A DNA stretch of 64,000 nt from Asticcacaulis excentricus (GCF_003966695.1 NZ_AP018827.1:2088501-2152500), one strand, 5' to 3'. Positions 11,067-21,658 are shown, numbered from the stretch's first letter. The notes: generated from the letters alone by a model not told the origin. Numbers and translations are program-made.

Positions 11067-11996
11067 ATGAAAGTCTTTCGTCTTTTCCTGCTCAGCCTGT
11101 GTGTTGTTCTGCTACCTGTTACCGCCTCGGCGCAGGAGGATTGGGCGGATGAGGTCGTGGTGCGGGGCAGGGCGGCGGTCGGTCCGGCCTTGTGGCGCGT
11201 GTCGGATGACGACAGTCAGGTCATCATTATCGGCGTGCTGCCGGTGTTTCCCAAAAAGCAGGTGTGGAAGACGACGCGCATTGAAAATGCTCTGCGCGGG
11301 GCCAATGGGCTGATCACGCCACCGGACAACAGCACGGGCCCCGGCGACGTATGGTCCCTGATGCGCAATAAGGGTTTGCCGGGTGGCGGTCGGCTGAAAG
11401 ACGCCTTGCCCGGTGATCTCTATGCCCGTTATGAGGCCACGGCGCGCCGGGCGGGTGTGTCCACCCGCGATTTTGCTAAAGACAAACCGGTCTGGGCCGG
11501 AGCGCGTTTGCGCCGTGAGGTGCTGCAAAAATATGGCCTCAGTGAGAACGAGCCGCTGACGACGATCAGGCGTCTGGCGCGTACGGCTGGCGTGTCTTCT
11601 CGCGCTGCCGGGCGTTACGACAGCGGGCCTTTGTTCAAGGCGGTTAATGCCATGAGCGAAGAGGCGAGCGAAGCGTGTTTGCGCTACACGCTGGACGATA
11701 TCGACTTCGATATGGATCGGGCACCGCGCGCCGCTCAGGCCTGGTCCGTCGGGGATATAGCCACGCTGCGCAGCCTCTATCAGGGCTCGGTCCTGATGAA
11801 ATGCCTGTCGGGACCGCCCACCGCCACGGCGACGCTGAACCGCAGCATTACCGACTCCGTCAGCGCCGTCAGCGAGGCCCTGAACAAACCCGGCAAGACG
11901 GTCGCCGTCCTGCCCTTAGGCCAGTTGTTGCGCAAAGGCGGCGTGCTCGAAAAGCTGCGCGCCAAAGGCTACCGGGTGTCCGCACCTGAAAACTAG
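11067..11996 (+). CDS. TraB/GumN family exported protein
   Basis: About 309 residues starting at MKVFRLFLLSLCVVLLPVTASAQ, a good signal peptide, so the upstream in-frame codons from 10941 are not used. The body shows TraB/GumN features: ALWRVSDDDSQVIIIGVLPVFP near residues 40-60 (normally GTxH) and a final VAVLPLGQLLRKGGVLEKLRAKGYRV, where family members read VGxxHLxGxxGLLxxLxxxGY. The two catalytic-type histidines of the family are replaced here, so enzymatic activity is doubtful. It is probably periplasmic. It stands alone, convergent with the giant RTX gene. Confidence 0.7.
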   Translation: MKVFRLFLLSLCVVLLPVTASAQEDWADEVVVRGRAAVGPALWRVSDDDSQVIIIGVLPVFPKKQVWKTTRIENALRGANGLITPPDNSTGPGDVWSLMRNKGLPGGGRLKDALPGDLYARYEATARRAGVSTRDFAKDKPVWAGARLRREVLQKYGLSENEPLTTIRRLARTAGVSSRAAGRYDSGPLFKAVNAMSEEASEACLRYTLDDIDFDMDRAPRAAQAWSVGDIATLRSLYQGSVLMKCLSGPPTATATLNRSITDSVSAVSEALNKPGKTVAVLPLGQLLRKGGVLEKLRAKGYRVSAPEN

Positions 11997-12097
11997 AGCG
12001 ATATGTCGAAAACCGCACCATCAAAGGCCGGGATCAAACACCTAGACGATGAAGCGCGATCTCACGCTCTCAAATGCAAACCATCGGCGCAGCTTCG

Positions 12098-15000
12098 TTA
12101 GCTATATACGAAGTGGTCGGCGCTGAGGGAGGGCTTGTTATCAAACCGTGCCAGTTGGATCGCAGCTTCACTGCCAGTGCCATCACCATCATAATACAGG
12201 ATTCCTGTATCGGTGTCGTAATAGACCGTGACTACCGCCGTCTTTGGGCCGACTCCTGAACCGGCAAAAAAATTAGTGCCGGAAACCAGTCGCAGTGACG
12301 CGCTTCCCAGGGTCAATTGGATCCGGTCACCTTCGGCTGCGTTGAAGTCCCGCACCGTGTCCGTGCCAAACTGACTTGAAAAGACAAAAATATCCGCGCC
12401 GCCTCCCCCGGTCACCGTATCACTGTCAGCGCCGCCTTCAATGCGGTCATTGTGCGCGCCCCCATCGAGAACATCGCTGCCAAACCCTCCATAGAGGGTG
12501 TCTTCGCCATTTTGGCCGAACAGGAAGTCGTTACCGTCTTCGCCAAACAGCGTATCCTGATGTTCGCCGCCATAGAGGACGTCGTTGCCAGCCCCGGCCC
12601 AGATCGAATCGTCCGAATCTTCGCCGGTCAGGAAATCGTCACCGTCACCTCCCCGCAGGATATCATTACCCTGGCCGCCGATCAGGCTGTCATTACCTGC
12701 ATCGCCATAGATGGTGTCATTGTCGCCTTGACCATACAGGACATCGTTACCGGTGCCACCATAGAGGATATCCTTTCCGACACCCCCGACCAGCAAGTCG
12801 TCATCTTCCTGACCCGAGAGCGTATCGTCACCACTTTCTCCATAGAGTGAATCCTTACCCAGGCCGCCTTCCAGTGCGTCGCTGTCATCGCCACCCATCA
12901 ACAGGTCGTCACCTGAGCCGCCATAGAGCGTGTCACTACCGCCTTGGCCGTACAGGTTGTCATTGCCATCCCCGCCGTCCAGTATGTCAGTGCCATCCTG
13001 TGCAAAGGCCGTGTCATTACCGGCCCCGCCATAGATCTGATCATTGCCCGTGCCGCCCGCGAAAAAGTCGTCTCCGTTTTCACCAAACAATGAGTCGTTT
13101 CCGGCATCCCCATATAACTGGTCGCTGTCATCGCCGCCGTAGAGTTGGTCAATCCCGTTACCACCAATGACAAAATCGCCATTGCGGCCGCCGCGCACGA
13201 TGTCGTCTCCGTCTCCGCCATGCAGATAGGCATACCCGTCGCCCCCCTCCAGCACGTCGTCACCCTCTTCGCCGAACATGACGTCGTCACCGTCTTCACC
13301 ATTGAGACGATCCGCCCCCGCCCCCCCGATCAGGCGATCCGCGTCCGCGCCACCGTACAGTATGTCATTGCCGTCACCCCCATAGAGGTGATCGTTGCCG
13401 ACTTCGCCATAGAGGCGGTCATTCCCCGTATCCCCCAGCAGGATATCACCACCGATCCCCCCCATCAGCAGATCGTTACCCCCGCGTCCGACAATGTAAT
13501 CGTCGCCATCGCCGCCTTCCAGACGCTCACTATCGTCACTGCCGACCATAATATCCGCGGCGCTGGTGCCCTTGAGGAGGGGGAGGGTTACGATATTGCC
13601 CAGCACGACTTCGCCGTCGCTGAACTGCGCCCGTTCGATACCCACAAGGATGTCAGACCCGTCTCCTCCGTAGCGCTTGTCCGTAACGACAAAGCCGTCA
13701 CGCGACGCCACAATCGTGTAATCCTCTGCTCGCCCTGTGAAGACGGCCGTATCGTCGCCGTCGCCGCCGAACAGCGTATCATTGCCGCCACCGCCCCTGA
13801 GGCTGTTGTTACCGGCATTACCGCGCAGGATATTGGCCTTGACATTGCCGATTCCTGACAGATCGGCCGTGCCGGTCAGGGTCAGGTTTTCGACACTCTC
13901 ACCCAGCGTGTAGTTGATGGACGCCAGAACCAGATCGTTGGCCCCCTGCAGGTCGGCCTCTATCACCACGTCACCGACATTATCGACAACATAGGTATCG
14001 TTACCGGCCCCGCCGATCAGGGTGTCGGCCCCGGTGCCACCATCTATATATTCATCGCCGCTATAAGCGGTCAGGCGGTCATCGCCGCCAAAACCGTATA
14101 TGGCACCGAAGGCATGGACAATTGTGTCGGCAAAATCACTGCCCCAGACCGCTTCGATGTTAGACATCCGGTCGCCTAGGGCTTCACCGGCATTGGTATT
14201 GAGCAGGTCGGGCACATTGGTGTTGATAATAATGCCCTTGGTAGCATTCCGGTAGGAGGCGATGTCGTAGCCCGCCCCGCCGTCTATACCGTCACTACCG
14301 GCCCCACCCTCCAAAATATCGTCGCCATCGCCGCCGTAAAGAGAGTCACCCTCTTCATAACCGTAAAGATAGTCGTTGCCATCGCCGCCATAGATCGAAT
14401 TGCTTTGGTGGTCGCCACCCAGAATATCATTAAACGCTGAGCCTCTCAGACGCTCGATCCCAGTATAGGTGTCGCCCGCCGCATCGTTGCGGTTCCCTGC
14501 CACATTGTTCAGGAAGGCTGCAACCTGGGTGGTGGCATCGCTGTAATCGGCTGTATCATTGCCAGCGCCGCCGATCAGTTGATCCGCACCCGCGCCACCG
14601 AGCAGTGTATCTGCACCGTCTCCGCCTTCCAGACGGTCATCACCTGCCCCACCGGCCAACAGATCGTCTCCGCCAAGACCGATCAGCGTATTGTTGCCGC
14701 TATTGCCGATCAGCCAGTTGGCGGAGCCATTGCCTGTACCGTTTATATTGGCCGTTCCGCTTAACCTCAGGCGTTCGATGGTGGTATGCAGCGTGAAATC
14801 GACCGACGCATAGACGGTGTCAGTGCCACCATAATCAATGCCTTCCGGAGACAGCTCGGCCACGACATCTCCGACATTATCGACAAAATAGGTGTCGTGG
14901 CCGGAGCGGCCATTCAATGTGTCGGCTCCGGCTCCGCCATCGATGCGGTCGTCGCCGCCATCGCCGCTCAGCGTGTCATTGCCTGCGGTACCATTGAGCA

Positions 15001-16813
15001 CCAGGCGTGGAGGCGAGCCGTCAAACTGGATATAGGCTATAGGGTTGATAATGCCGTCCACAATGCGGATGCGGTGTTGCGCCTGAGACGCCGTCGGTTC
15101 AGGGTAGCCAAACTCACGCACGGCAATATAGAGATCGTTACCCACGACTTCGTAGATGATGTCGGCTTCGGTGGCTCCGCCGGTAATCAGAATCGTGTTC
15201 AGACCCTCAGAATCGATGACGGTGTCTTTATTGAACGCCCCGAAACGGGGCTCACCGCTAAATGCCTTGACGGTGTCGAACACATAAACATCGTCGCCCG
15301 CACCGCCGATAAGCGTATCGTTTTCGCGCCCGCCGATCAGGCGGTCGTTTCCACTCCCCCCTTCCAGCCTGTCATTACCTCCCAGACCGTAAAGGGTATC
15401 GTTGCCATTGCCGCCAATCAGCGTATCATTGCCCCCCAGAACGGCTTCTTGCCGCGGATCGACAACGATGACATCTGCCGCGCCGTTTTTATCGCCGGGA
15501 ATGTGCGTCCCCGGCACCGACGTGGATGAGTTGGGAACGGTAGCAAGCGCCAGACGCGAACCATCATCTGAGCCACTGAAGCCCAAGCTTAGATTGTCAA
15601 GGAGATCAGGCAGTCGGTAATTATACGCAACCGTCCGGGTCTCAAGCGTCTCGATATCCGTTACCAGAAGATCGAGCATGGTGCTGTTTTCGACGCCCGC
15701 GATGCTGGCCCCCTGACCGACATAGGCAATCAGGTGGGTATTGCCCACAAAGTGAACGGGGGTTTCGGCGGCCCAAGGGTCTATCTGCGAGGCAATGGTC
15801 GTGATGGCGCCACTGGCCACATCCATAACGAAAATGCCTGTTCCGTTGGCATTGGCTGCAATATCCGGAACCTTGCTTATGAAGACGATTTTTTTGCCAT
15901 CCGCCGAAATTTCAGCATAGGACGTCCAGTAAGGCGTGCCGTTGAGGCGAAAGCCGGAGGCTATGGTGCGGGTCTCGCCGGTGACCAGATTGCGCAGATA
16001 AAAGTCGGTCTGATCGTTCACATCGTCCGCACTTAGGCGCGAAGCGCTGCTAAAGACCAACCATCGGCCATCGTCCGAAACGCTGAACGGCAAGCCGGAA
16101 CCGGATACACTGCCGCTGTTGTTTGAGGCGAGATTGAAGCCGGATAAGAGCTTGATCTGACCCGTAATAATATCACGGGAGTAGATGTTGTTGGTATAGG
16201 CTGCGCCAGGGTGTTCCGCATTATTGTTTGAGCCATAATAGAGCGTGCGTCCATCGGCCGAAATCTGCAATCCCCCCAGTTCGACCCCTACCGTCTGATT
16301 TGCCGCCGCACCCGGTACCTTTGTCAGTGTGTTGGTGATCAGGTCGCGGACATAGATATAATCGACGTAGCTGTTTGTCGGTGTCTTCTCCGTCGCAACA
16401 AAATACACCTTGGTATTGTCGGGAGAGAATACATAATCCGCCGCGGTGCTCCGATACCCTCCGTCGTCAACATTCACCCGGTTACCCGTGCCATCGACAT
16501 TGACCCGAAGGGTTTCGCCCGTTTCCAGATTGCGCATGAACAGGTCTTCGGTGCCTGCCGTATCCCCCGCGACCAGATTCGAAGCCTGACTGGTAAACAG
16601 GACGAATTTACCATCACCCGACATGACGGGGCGGTAGGAGGCTGCGTCGCCAACCGTGCCTGCGGGGGTCACACTGACCGGGGTGGCATTGGCCTGATAG
16701 ACATCACCGCCGGTCAGGACATCGTCTCCGTCCGTGCCCGTGGTGACCTGTGCCGTCTCGGCGCGATTGGATGCAGACGCCATAATCGCGTCACGTGAAG
16801 TATATAAAACCAT
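12098..16813 (-). CDS. Giant RTX calcium-binding protein with N-terminal beta-propeller
   Basis: About 1571 residues from the ATG at 16813, which has a G-rich Shine-Dalgarno site 5 nt upstream; an in-frame start at 16864 is less likely. Residues about 30-450 contain TolB/PD40-like blades, repeatedly reading SxDGxxxxFxS (MSGDGKFVLFTS, ISADGRTLYYGS, VSDDGRWLVFSS). The rest is dozens of GGxGxDxLx nonapeptides in several blocks separated by beta-rich spacers, some with SVENLTLTG motifs. The C-terminus (GGGGADIFVFSSQFGTDTVRDF and onward) is the usual uncleaved type I secretion signal region. It should be exported by a TolC/ABC system and fold outside the cell on binding calcium. No secretion genes are near. 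Confidence 0.9.
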   Translation of the reverse strand: MVLYTSRDAIMASASNRAETAQVTTGTDGDDVLTGGDVYQANATPVSVTPAGTVGDAASYRPVMSGDGKFVLFTSQASNLVAGDTAGTEDLFMRNLETGETLRVNVDGTGNRVNVDDGGYRSTAADYVFSPDNTKVYFVATEKTPTNSYVDYIYVRDLITNTLTKVPGAAANQTVGVELGGLQISADGRTLYYGSNNNAEHPGAAYTNNIYSRDIITGQIKLLSGFNLASNNSGSVSGSGLPFSVSDDGRWLVFSSASRLSADDVNDQTDFYLRNLVTGETRTIASGFRLNGTPYWTSYAEISADGKKIVFISKVPDIAANANGTGIFVMDVASGAITTIASQIDPWAAETPVHFVGNTHLIAYVGQGASIAGVENSTMLDLLVTDIETLETRTVAYNYRLPDLLDNLSLGFSGSDDGSRLALATVPNSSTSVPGTHIPGDKNGAADVIVVDPRQEAVLGGNDTLIGGNGNDTLYGLGGNDRLEGGSGNDRLIGGRENDTLIGGAGDDVYVFDTVKAFSGEPRFGAFNKDTVIDSEGLNTILITGGATEADIIYEVVGNDLYIAVREFGYPEPTASQAQHRIRIVDGIINPIAYIQFDGSPPRLVLNGTAGNDTLSGDGGDDRIDGGAGADTLNGRSGHDTYFVDNVGDVVAELSPEGIDYGGTDTVYASVDFTLHTTIERLRLSGTANINGTGNGSANWLIGNSGNNTLIGLGGDDLLAGGAGDDRLEGGDGADTLLGGAGADQLIGGAGNDTADYSDATTQVAAFLNNVAGNRNDAAGDTYTGIERLRGSAFNDILGGDHQSNSIYGGDGNDYLYGYEEGDSLYGGDGDDILEGGAGSDGIDGGAGYDIASYRNATKGIIINTNVPDLLNTNAGEALGDRMSNIEAVWGSDFADTIVHAFGAIYGFGGDDRLTAYSGDEYIDGGTGADTLIGGAGNDTYVVDNVGDVVIEADLQGANDLVLASINYTLGESVENLTLTGTADLSGIGNVKANILRGNAGNNSLRGGGGNDTLFGGDGDDTAVFTGRAEDYTIVASRDGFVVTDKRYGGDGSDILVGIERAQFSDGEVVLGNIVTLPLLKGTSAADIMVGSDDSERLEGGDGDDYIVGRGGNDLLMGGIGGDILLGDTGNDRLYGEVGNDHLYGGDGNDILYGGADADRLIGGAGADRLNGEDGDDVMFGEEGDDVLEGGDGYAYLHGGDGDDIVRGGRNGDFVIGGNGIDQLYGGDDSDQLYGDAGNDSLFGENGDDFFAGGTGNDQIYGGAGNDTAFAQDGTDILDGGDGNDNLYGQGGSDTLYGGSGDDLLMGGDDSDALEGGLGKDSLYGESGDDTLSGQEDDDLLVGGVGKDILYGGTGNDVLYGQGDNDTIYGDAGNDSLIGGQGNDILRGGDGDDFLTGEDSDDSIWAGAGNDVLYGGEHQDTLFGEDGNDFLFGQNGEDTLYGGFGSDVLDGGAHNDRIEGGADSDTVTGGGGADIFVFSSQFGTDTVRDFNAAEGDRIQLTLGSASLRLVSGTNFFAGSGVGPKTAVVTVYYDTDTGILYYDGDGTGSEAAIQLARFDNKPSLSADHFVYS

Positions 16814-16986
16814 ACCACCCCCCTGTTCATATGGCCTTGGGCACACAGCTTGCGAAACTGCCATGCTTCAGGTTGTAAAACAAGAGTGCGCCTCACCTGG
16901 GGAGGCCCACCCTCAACACCCTCGGCCAGTCGTTTTTAAAGTGCAGCGCTCTCAGGTGACGAAAGCGGGTGTGGTCTTTCAATACC

Positions 16987-17012
16987 GTAAGCGACTTAGC
17001 CGTGCCGCTTAC
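16987..17012 (-). terminator. Possible thrC terminator
   Basis: GTAAGCG (16987-16993) and CGCTTAC (17006-17012) form a 7-bp stem with a 12-nt loop, 28 bp beyond the thrC stop. The T-rich tail is weak. The remaining 16814-16986 stretch is the upstream region of the RTX gene, with no recognisable site. Confidence 0.35.
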
Positions 17013-17040
17013 AGTGCTGTCGGGTGCGGATCGACTCGTT

Positions 17041-18468
17041 TCAGTCGATCCACTCGATAAAGGCCTTCACCGTTGTCACTGCGGCGGCGATGTCGGCGGG
17101 CATTTCGGTCAGGGTTTCCGTCAGACCATAGAGATCGGTGATGGCGTCAGGGGCCTTGGGCTCAAAGCCCAGCGCCTCGGTCACAAAGGCTGGGAACTTA
17201 GCCGCGTGTGCCGTGGACAGAACGATCTGTCCGCCCGTGGCCTCGCCGGTTTCGCGGCGGGTCAGGGCTGCCGAAAGCGCCACGGCGGTGTGCGGGCAGA
17301 TGACCTGACCCCAGCGCTCATAGGCCTGCTTGATGGTGGCTCTGGTCTGTTCTTCGGAAATGGTCGAGGCTGAAACTTCAGATTTCAGGGCCTCTTGCAG
17401 ATTGCCGGACAATGCCACTTCACCCGATTGCCCAAAGGCATCGAACAGATTGCGCGTTGCGTCCGCGTCACGGCCGGAGGCTTCGAAGACCAGCCGCTCA
17501 AAGTTTGACGGCGCCTGCACGTCCATCGAGACGGAGGCGGTTTCAACCGCCTGACGGCGCACATAGCGACCATTATTGATGGCCTGATTGAGGGCGTCGT
17601 TGCGGTTCACGGCGGCGTGCAGATGGCCGACATTACCGCCGATCTGGCGCGCCACCCAGCCGGCAAAGGCGTCGCCGAAATTACCGGTCGGCACCACAAA
17701 TTCCGGCTTGGCCAGGCCCGAATGGGCCGCAGCGGCCAGATAGTAGGGGACCTGCCCCAACAGGCGGCCCCAGTTGATCGAATTGACCGAAGAGATCAGG
17801 CCCTGTGCCTTCAAAGACGGCTCAGACAGCAGCGCCTTGACGATCTTCTGGCAGTCGTCGAAATCACCCTTCACGCCAACATTCAGCACGTTATCGGCCT
17901 GAACCGTTGTCATCTGAAGGCGCTGCACCGGTGAGACGCGGCCCAGCGGATGGAATACGATCAGTTTGACGTGCTCAGACCCCGCAAAGGCACGCACGGC
18001 GGCGGCACCCGTATCACCTGAGGTGGCGGTCACCAGGGTGAGCTTTTCGCCACGTTGCGACAGGGCCGCATCGGTCAGCGGGGCCATCATCTGCATGGCC
18101 ATGTCTTTGAAAGCGTGGGTCGGGCCGTGGTACAGTTCGAGCAGATAAAGATCGTCTTCCAGTCGCGTGAGCGGCACGGCCCCATCGCGCAGAAAGGCGG
18201 CTTCAGTGCGGTGGGCCGCCGCCATGACCGCCTCCGGACCAAGTACACCAACACCGAAGGTTAGTAAAAGTTGGGCAGTTAGATCGCCGTACCCCCCCAT
18301 CGCTGCGGCATGCAGATCAAAGCCTGTTTCATCGTGGGGCCAAGTTTCCGGTACATAGAGTCCGCCATCGGGTGCCAGACCGTCGAGCAGGGCGCCCGCA
18401 AAGCTGCGTTGATCTTTGAAACCGCGCGTGCCGATATAGTTCATTTTGTTACCATTTCTTAAAAGCAT
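17041..18468 (-). CDS. thrC: Threonine synthase
   Basis: 475-residue PLP enzyme that converts O-phosphohomoserine to threonine. The N-terminal NYIGTRG is the family start signature. The PLP lysine lies in [13 protein letters not shown] (residues 114-126), and [11 protein letters not shown] is the phosphate-binding segment. The ATG at 18468 has AAGGG 5 nt upstream. An internal ATG at 18444 (MNYIGTRG) fits homologues better but has no clear ribosome-binding site, so the start is uncertain by 8 codons. It is divergent from proB and distant from thrB. The fold-type II synthase length is normal. Confidence 0.95.
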   Translation of the reverse strand: MLLRNGNKMNYIGTRGFKDQRSFAGALLDGLAPDGGLYVPETWPHDETGFDLHAAAMGGYGDLTAQLLLTFGVGVLGPEAVMAAAHRTEAAFLRDGAVPLTRLEDDLYLLELYHGPTHAFKDMAMQMMAPLTDAALSQRGEKLTLVTATSGDTGAAAVRAFAGSEHVKLIVFHPLGRVSPVQRLQMTTVQADNVLNVGVKGDFDDCQKIVKALLSEPSLKAQGLISSVNSINWGRLLGQVPYYLAAAAHSGLAKPEFVVPTGNFGDAFAGWVARQIGGNVGHLHAAVNRNDALNQAINNGRYVRRQAVETASVSMDVQAPSNFERLVFEASGRDADATRNLFDAFGQSGEVALSGNLQEALKSEVSASTISEEQTRATIKQAYERWGQVICPHTAVALSAALTRRETGEATGGQIVLSTAHAAKFPAFVTEALGFEPKAPDAITDLYGLTETLTEMPADIAAAVTTVKAFIEWID

Positions 18469-18583
18469 TCAAACCCTTCTTGCTTCGCGAAGGGATTGTC
18501 CGCTAATAGGCGCAAGGGTATCGCCCGCGATAAAACACTCGCGGCGGGCCTATCATTTTCAGACGCCTGAGAAAAGACTTTCC

Positions 18584-19729
18584 ATGACGGTCGCGGCCAT
18601 AAAATCGGACTTTCCGGCGCATATTGCGCAGGCGAAGCGCGTGACGCTGAAGGTCGGCTCGGCCCTGATCGTCAATCCGCAAACAGGGGCCGCTAATACG
18701 CTGTGGATGCGCGGTCTGGCCGAAGACGTGGCGCGGCTGCGTAAGGCCGGTGTGGAGGTAATGATCGTCTCTTCCGGGGCAGGCGCCTTGGGGCGGCGTT
18801 ATCTGGGGCTCACCACGCGCCAATTACCGCTCGATCGTAAGCAGGCGGCGGCGGCCGCCGGGCAGCCGATCCTGATGCGCGCCTGGGACGAGGTCTTTTC
18901 GGAACACGGCATCAAGGTCGCACAGGTCCTGCTGACGCGCGAGGACACTGAACGCCGCCGGCGGTGGCTCAATGCCCGCGAAACGGCGGACACCCTGCTC
19001 AAGCTGGGCGTCGTGCCGATCGTCAATGAGAACGACACCGTGGCGACCGAAGAAATACGCTATGGCGACAATGACCGGCTGGCGGCGCGGGCGGCCATGC
19101 TGGTGCGGTCTGAAGCGCTGGTGCTGTTGTCGGATATTGACGGGCTTTACACCGCCGATCCGCGCAATAATCCCTCAGCGGAACATATTGCTGTAGTCGA
19201 AACCATCACGCCGGACATCGAAGCCATGGCCGGGGGAGCCAATGCCGCTGCCGGTGTTGGCACGGGCGGCATGGCGACCAAGATCGCCGCCGCGCGCATC
19301 GCCGGGGCGGCGGGCTGTTCGACCACCATCATGAATGGTCAGGCCCTGCGGCCGCTGTCGGCGCTGAGTCAGGGCGCACGCTACACCCTGTTTGCCGCGC
19401 AAGGCTCATCGGTGGCGGCTTATAAGGCGTGGATCGCCGGGACCGTGGTGCCGGCAGGTCAAATCCATATCGACGCCGGAGCCGCCAAAGCGCTATCGTC
19501 CGGCAAATCGCTACTGCCGTCGGGCATCAGTTCGGTCGCAGGCCTGTTTGACAAGGGCGATAGCGTGTCCGTCCTGCACGATGGGCGCGAACTGGCGCGC
19601 GGTATCGCGGCCTATAGCTCGGACGACATTGCTGCCATCAAGGGCCGGGTGAGCCGCGACATCGAAGGCGTTTTAGGCTATACGTCGGGGGATGAGGTCA
19701 TACATCGTGACGATCTGGTGATGGTGTGA
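18584..19729 (+). CDS. proB: Glutamate 5-kinase
   Basis: 381 residues. It phosphorylates glutamate in the first step of proline synthesis. The amino-acid-kinase domain fills residues 1-260, with [48 protein letters not shown] and [14 protein letters not shown]. The C-terminal PUA domain follows (residues about 285-370, [11 protein letters not shown] to [10 protein letters not shown]). The start at 18584 is chosen because the family begins a few residues before [11 protein letters not shown]; the upstream extension overlaps thrC. proA follows after one small gene, so this is a proline operon with an insert. Confidence 0.94.
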   Translation: MTVAAIKSDFPAHIAQAKRVTLKVGSALIVNPQTGAANTLWMRGLAEDVARLRKAGVEVMIVSSGAGALGRRYLGLTTRQLPLDRKQAAAAAGQPILMRAWDEVFSEHGIKVAQVLLTREDTERRRRWLNARETADTLLKLGVVPIVNENDTVATEEIRYGDNDRLAARAAMLVRSEALVLLSDIDGLYTADPRNNPSAEHIAVVETITPDIEAMAGGANAAAGVGTGGMATKIAAARIAGAAGCSTTIMNGQALRPLSALSQGARYTLFAAQGSSVAAYKAWIAGTVVPAGQIHIDAGAAKALSSGKSLLPSGISSVAGLFDKGDSVSVLHDGRELARGIAAYSSDDIAAIKGRVSRDIEGVLGYTSGDEVIHRDDLVMV

Positions 19730-19740
19730 TGGGGGTGGGG

Positions 19741-20211
19741 ATGTCAGAAGTTCATGTCCTAGGATTGATAGTCGTTATTCTTTTGCTGTCTCTGCAAAGC
19801 CTTTTCTGGTGGCGAAAGTCTTCCACGCGTCCACATCCAATCTCGGTTACGGTGACAGCCGATGGCTTTGAGACGTCCATGCTGGGTGAAAAGGAAGACG
19901 GCGTATTGGGGCTGGCTTTCAAATGGGCGGACGTTGAAAAGGTAACACTTGAAGCAAGCGTTAAGGCTAAGGGCCCTTGGAAGGATAAGCGGTTCTATCA
20001 TGTGTATTGCAGGCAGGGGGCACTGATTAAACGCTCCGGGCTGCATCCTGTGAACGCTCCGCAAAAGATAACCCTGCCATCGGGTGCAAGGGGAGTGACC
20101 TACTGGCTTGATGCTTTAATGCAACTGCCCGCTTTTGATGCGCAGTCACATGAACGAATTTTGACGGCGGCGGATGATGCGACCGCGGTAATCTACAGCG
20201 TGACCCAGTAA
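19741..20211 (+). CDS. Small membrane-anchored protein between proB and proA
   Basis: About 156 residues, not recognised. One N-terminal transmembrane helix (VLGLIVVILLLSLQSLFWW, residues 6-24) is followed by a beta-rich cytoplasmic or periplasmic domain with ADGFETSMLGEKEDGVLGLAFKW, which suggests a PH-like or YcxB-like fold; that is only a guess. I choose the ATG at 19741, 5 nt after a GGGGG run. The alternative ATG at 19729 overlaps the proB stop (TGATG). The proA start lies 19 bp downstream, so the gene is co-transcribed with proBA. Confidence 0.6.
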   Translation: MSEVHVLGLIVVILLLSLQSLFWWRKSSTRPHPISVTVTADGFETSMLGEKEDGVLGLAFKWADVEKVTLEASVKAKGPWKDKRFYHVYCRQGALIKRSGLHPVNAPQKITLPSGARGVTYWLDALMQLPAFDAQSHERILTAADDATAVIYSVTQ

Positions 20212-20230
20212 GTTCACACAGGATAAAGCA

Positions 20231-21502
20231 ATGGACACTTCCGCCAATGTCGCCCTCTCGCAACTGATGACCGATCTGGCCGCCAAGGCCAAGGCGGGGG
20301 CTGAGGCGCTGCGTCTGGCGGGGCCGCAGGCGCGCACGCAACTGATCCTCAGCGCAGCCAAGCACATACGCGCGCAGCGGGACGCCATTCTGAGCGCCAA
20401 TGCGGCCGATGTCGAAGCGGCCTCACAGAAGGGTCTGTCCAGCGCCATGGTCGAGCGTCTGGTGCTCAACCCGGATCGCGTCGAAGCCATGGCCAAAGGC
20501 CTTGAGGAAGTAGCGGCCCTGCCCGACCCCGTGGGTAAGGAACTGGCGCGCTGGGAGCGCCCGAACGGGCTCGATATTGCCCGCGTCTCCACCCCCATCG
20601 GCGTTATCGGCATCATCTATGAATCGCGTCCGAACGTGACTGCCGATGCGGCGGCCCTGTGTATTCGCTCATCCAACGGGGCCATTTTGCGCACCGGGTC
20701 CGAAGCGCTGAACTCGGCCAAAGCTATCTTCGTCGCCTTTGAACAGGCATTCGCCGAGGCCGATCTGCCCGCCGCTGTGCAACTGGTGCCAACCGCTGAC
20801 CGGGACGCTGTGGGCCTGTTGCTGGGCGGTCTGAATGAGGCGGTCAATCTGATCATCCCGCGCGGTGGTAAGTCACTGGTGGCGCGCGTGCAGGCCGAAG
20901 CGCGCGTACCGGTTCTGGCCCACCTCGAAGGGCTGAACCACACCTATGTCCACTCTGCTGCAGATGCGGACAAGGCTGTCTCTATCGTGCTGAATGCCAA
21001 GATGCGCCGCGTTTCGGTGTGCGGCGCGACCGAAACCCTGCTGATCGACAAGGCGGTGGCCGAAACCCTGTTGCCGCGTATCGCTCTGGCTCTGATCGAA
21101 AAAGGCTGCGAACTGCGCGGTGACGAAGCGGCGCGCGCTGTTCAGCCGATGACGGCGGCGACCGAGGACGACTGGCGCACCGAATATCTCGACAAGATAC
21201 TGGCCGTGCGCGTGGTCAATGGTCTTGGTGAAGCGGTCGCGCATATCCGCACCTATGGCACCGAGCACACCGAGGCCATCATCACCGAAGACCCGGAAGC
21301 CGCCGAAGCTTTCCTCAACGAAGTCGATTCCGCCATCGTCATCTGGAACGCTTCGACGCAGTTTGCCGATGGGGGGGAATTCGGACTGGGGGCGGAAATC
21401 GGCATCGCTACCGGCCGGATGCACGCGCGCGGACCCGTCGGGGCCGAGCAACTGACCACCTTCAAATACGTGGTGCGCGGCAGCGGCCAGACCCGGCCCT
21501 AA
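20231..21502 (+). CDS. proA: Gamma-glutamyl phosphate reductase
   Basis: 423 residues of the aldehyde-dehydrogenase fold. With NADPH it reduces glutamyl phosphate to glutamate semialdehyde in proline synthesis. Visible signatures are IGVIGIIYESRPNVTADAAALC, RTGSEALNSA for cofactor binding, IPRGGKSLV, and the catalytic cysteine in RRVSVCGATETLL (near residue 259). The family end motif EFGLGAEIGIATGRMHARGPVG is present. Length is normal. It is the last gene of the proB-x-proA unit; the phosphate-regulation cluster begins 90-155 bp downstream. Confidence 0.96.
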   Translation: MDTSANVALSQLMTDLAAKAKAGAEALRLAGPQARTQLILSAAKHIRAQRDAILSANAADVEAASQKGLSSAMVERLVLNPDRVEAMAKGLEEVAALPDPVGKELARWERPNGLDIARVSTPIGVIGIIYESRPNVTADAAALCIRSSNGAILRTGSEALNSAKAIFVAFEQAFAEADLPAAVQLVPTADRDAVGLLLGGLNEAVNLIIPRGGKSLVARVQAEARVPVLAHLEGLNHTYVHSAADADKAVSIVLNAKMRRVSVCGATETLLIDKAVAETLLPRIALALIEKGCELRGDEAARAVQPMTAATEDDWRTEYLDKILAVRVVNGLGEAVAHIRTYGTEHTEAIITEDPEAAEAFLNEVDSAIVIWNASTQFADGGEFGLGAEIGIATGRMHARGPVGAEQLTTFKYVVRGSGQTRP

Positions 21503-21527
21503 AAAACCATCCGGCTTTTTAACCAGC

Positions 21528-21545
21528 CTGTCACGCCTCTGTCTT
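21528..21545 (+). promoter_or_regulatory. Pho-box candidate upstream of phoR
   Basis: Two direct heptamers, CTGTCAC and CTGTCTT, are separated by 4 bp (11-bp period), close to the PhoB-binding consensus of two CTGTCAY units. They lie 48-65 bp before the first possible phoR start, which suggests autoregulation by PhoB. Confidence 0.5.
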
Positions 21546-21658
21546 CAAATCAGCTTAGGTCCTGCCCATAAAAACCGGGGTGGAGACCTTTGATGGATAA
21601 CAGGTTGTTAACGCACGCCGGGGTCTTATGGTCGCCACAATATCAGGAGCCGACATAT

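Noticed and set aside
12300-15440. Short periodic repeats that could be read as a CRISPR-like or satellite array.
   Set aside because: The period is 27 bp in multiples and the frame encodes GGxGxDxLx nonapeptides, so this is coding RTX sequence.
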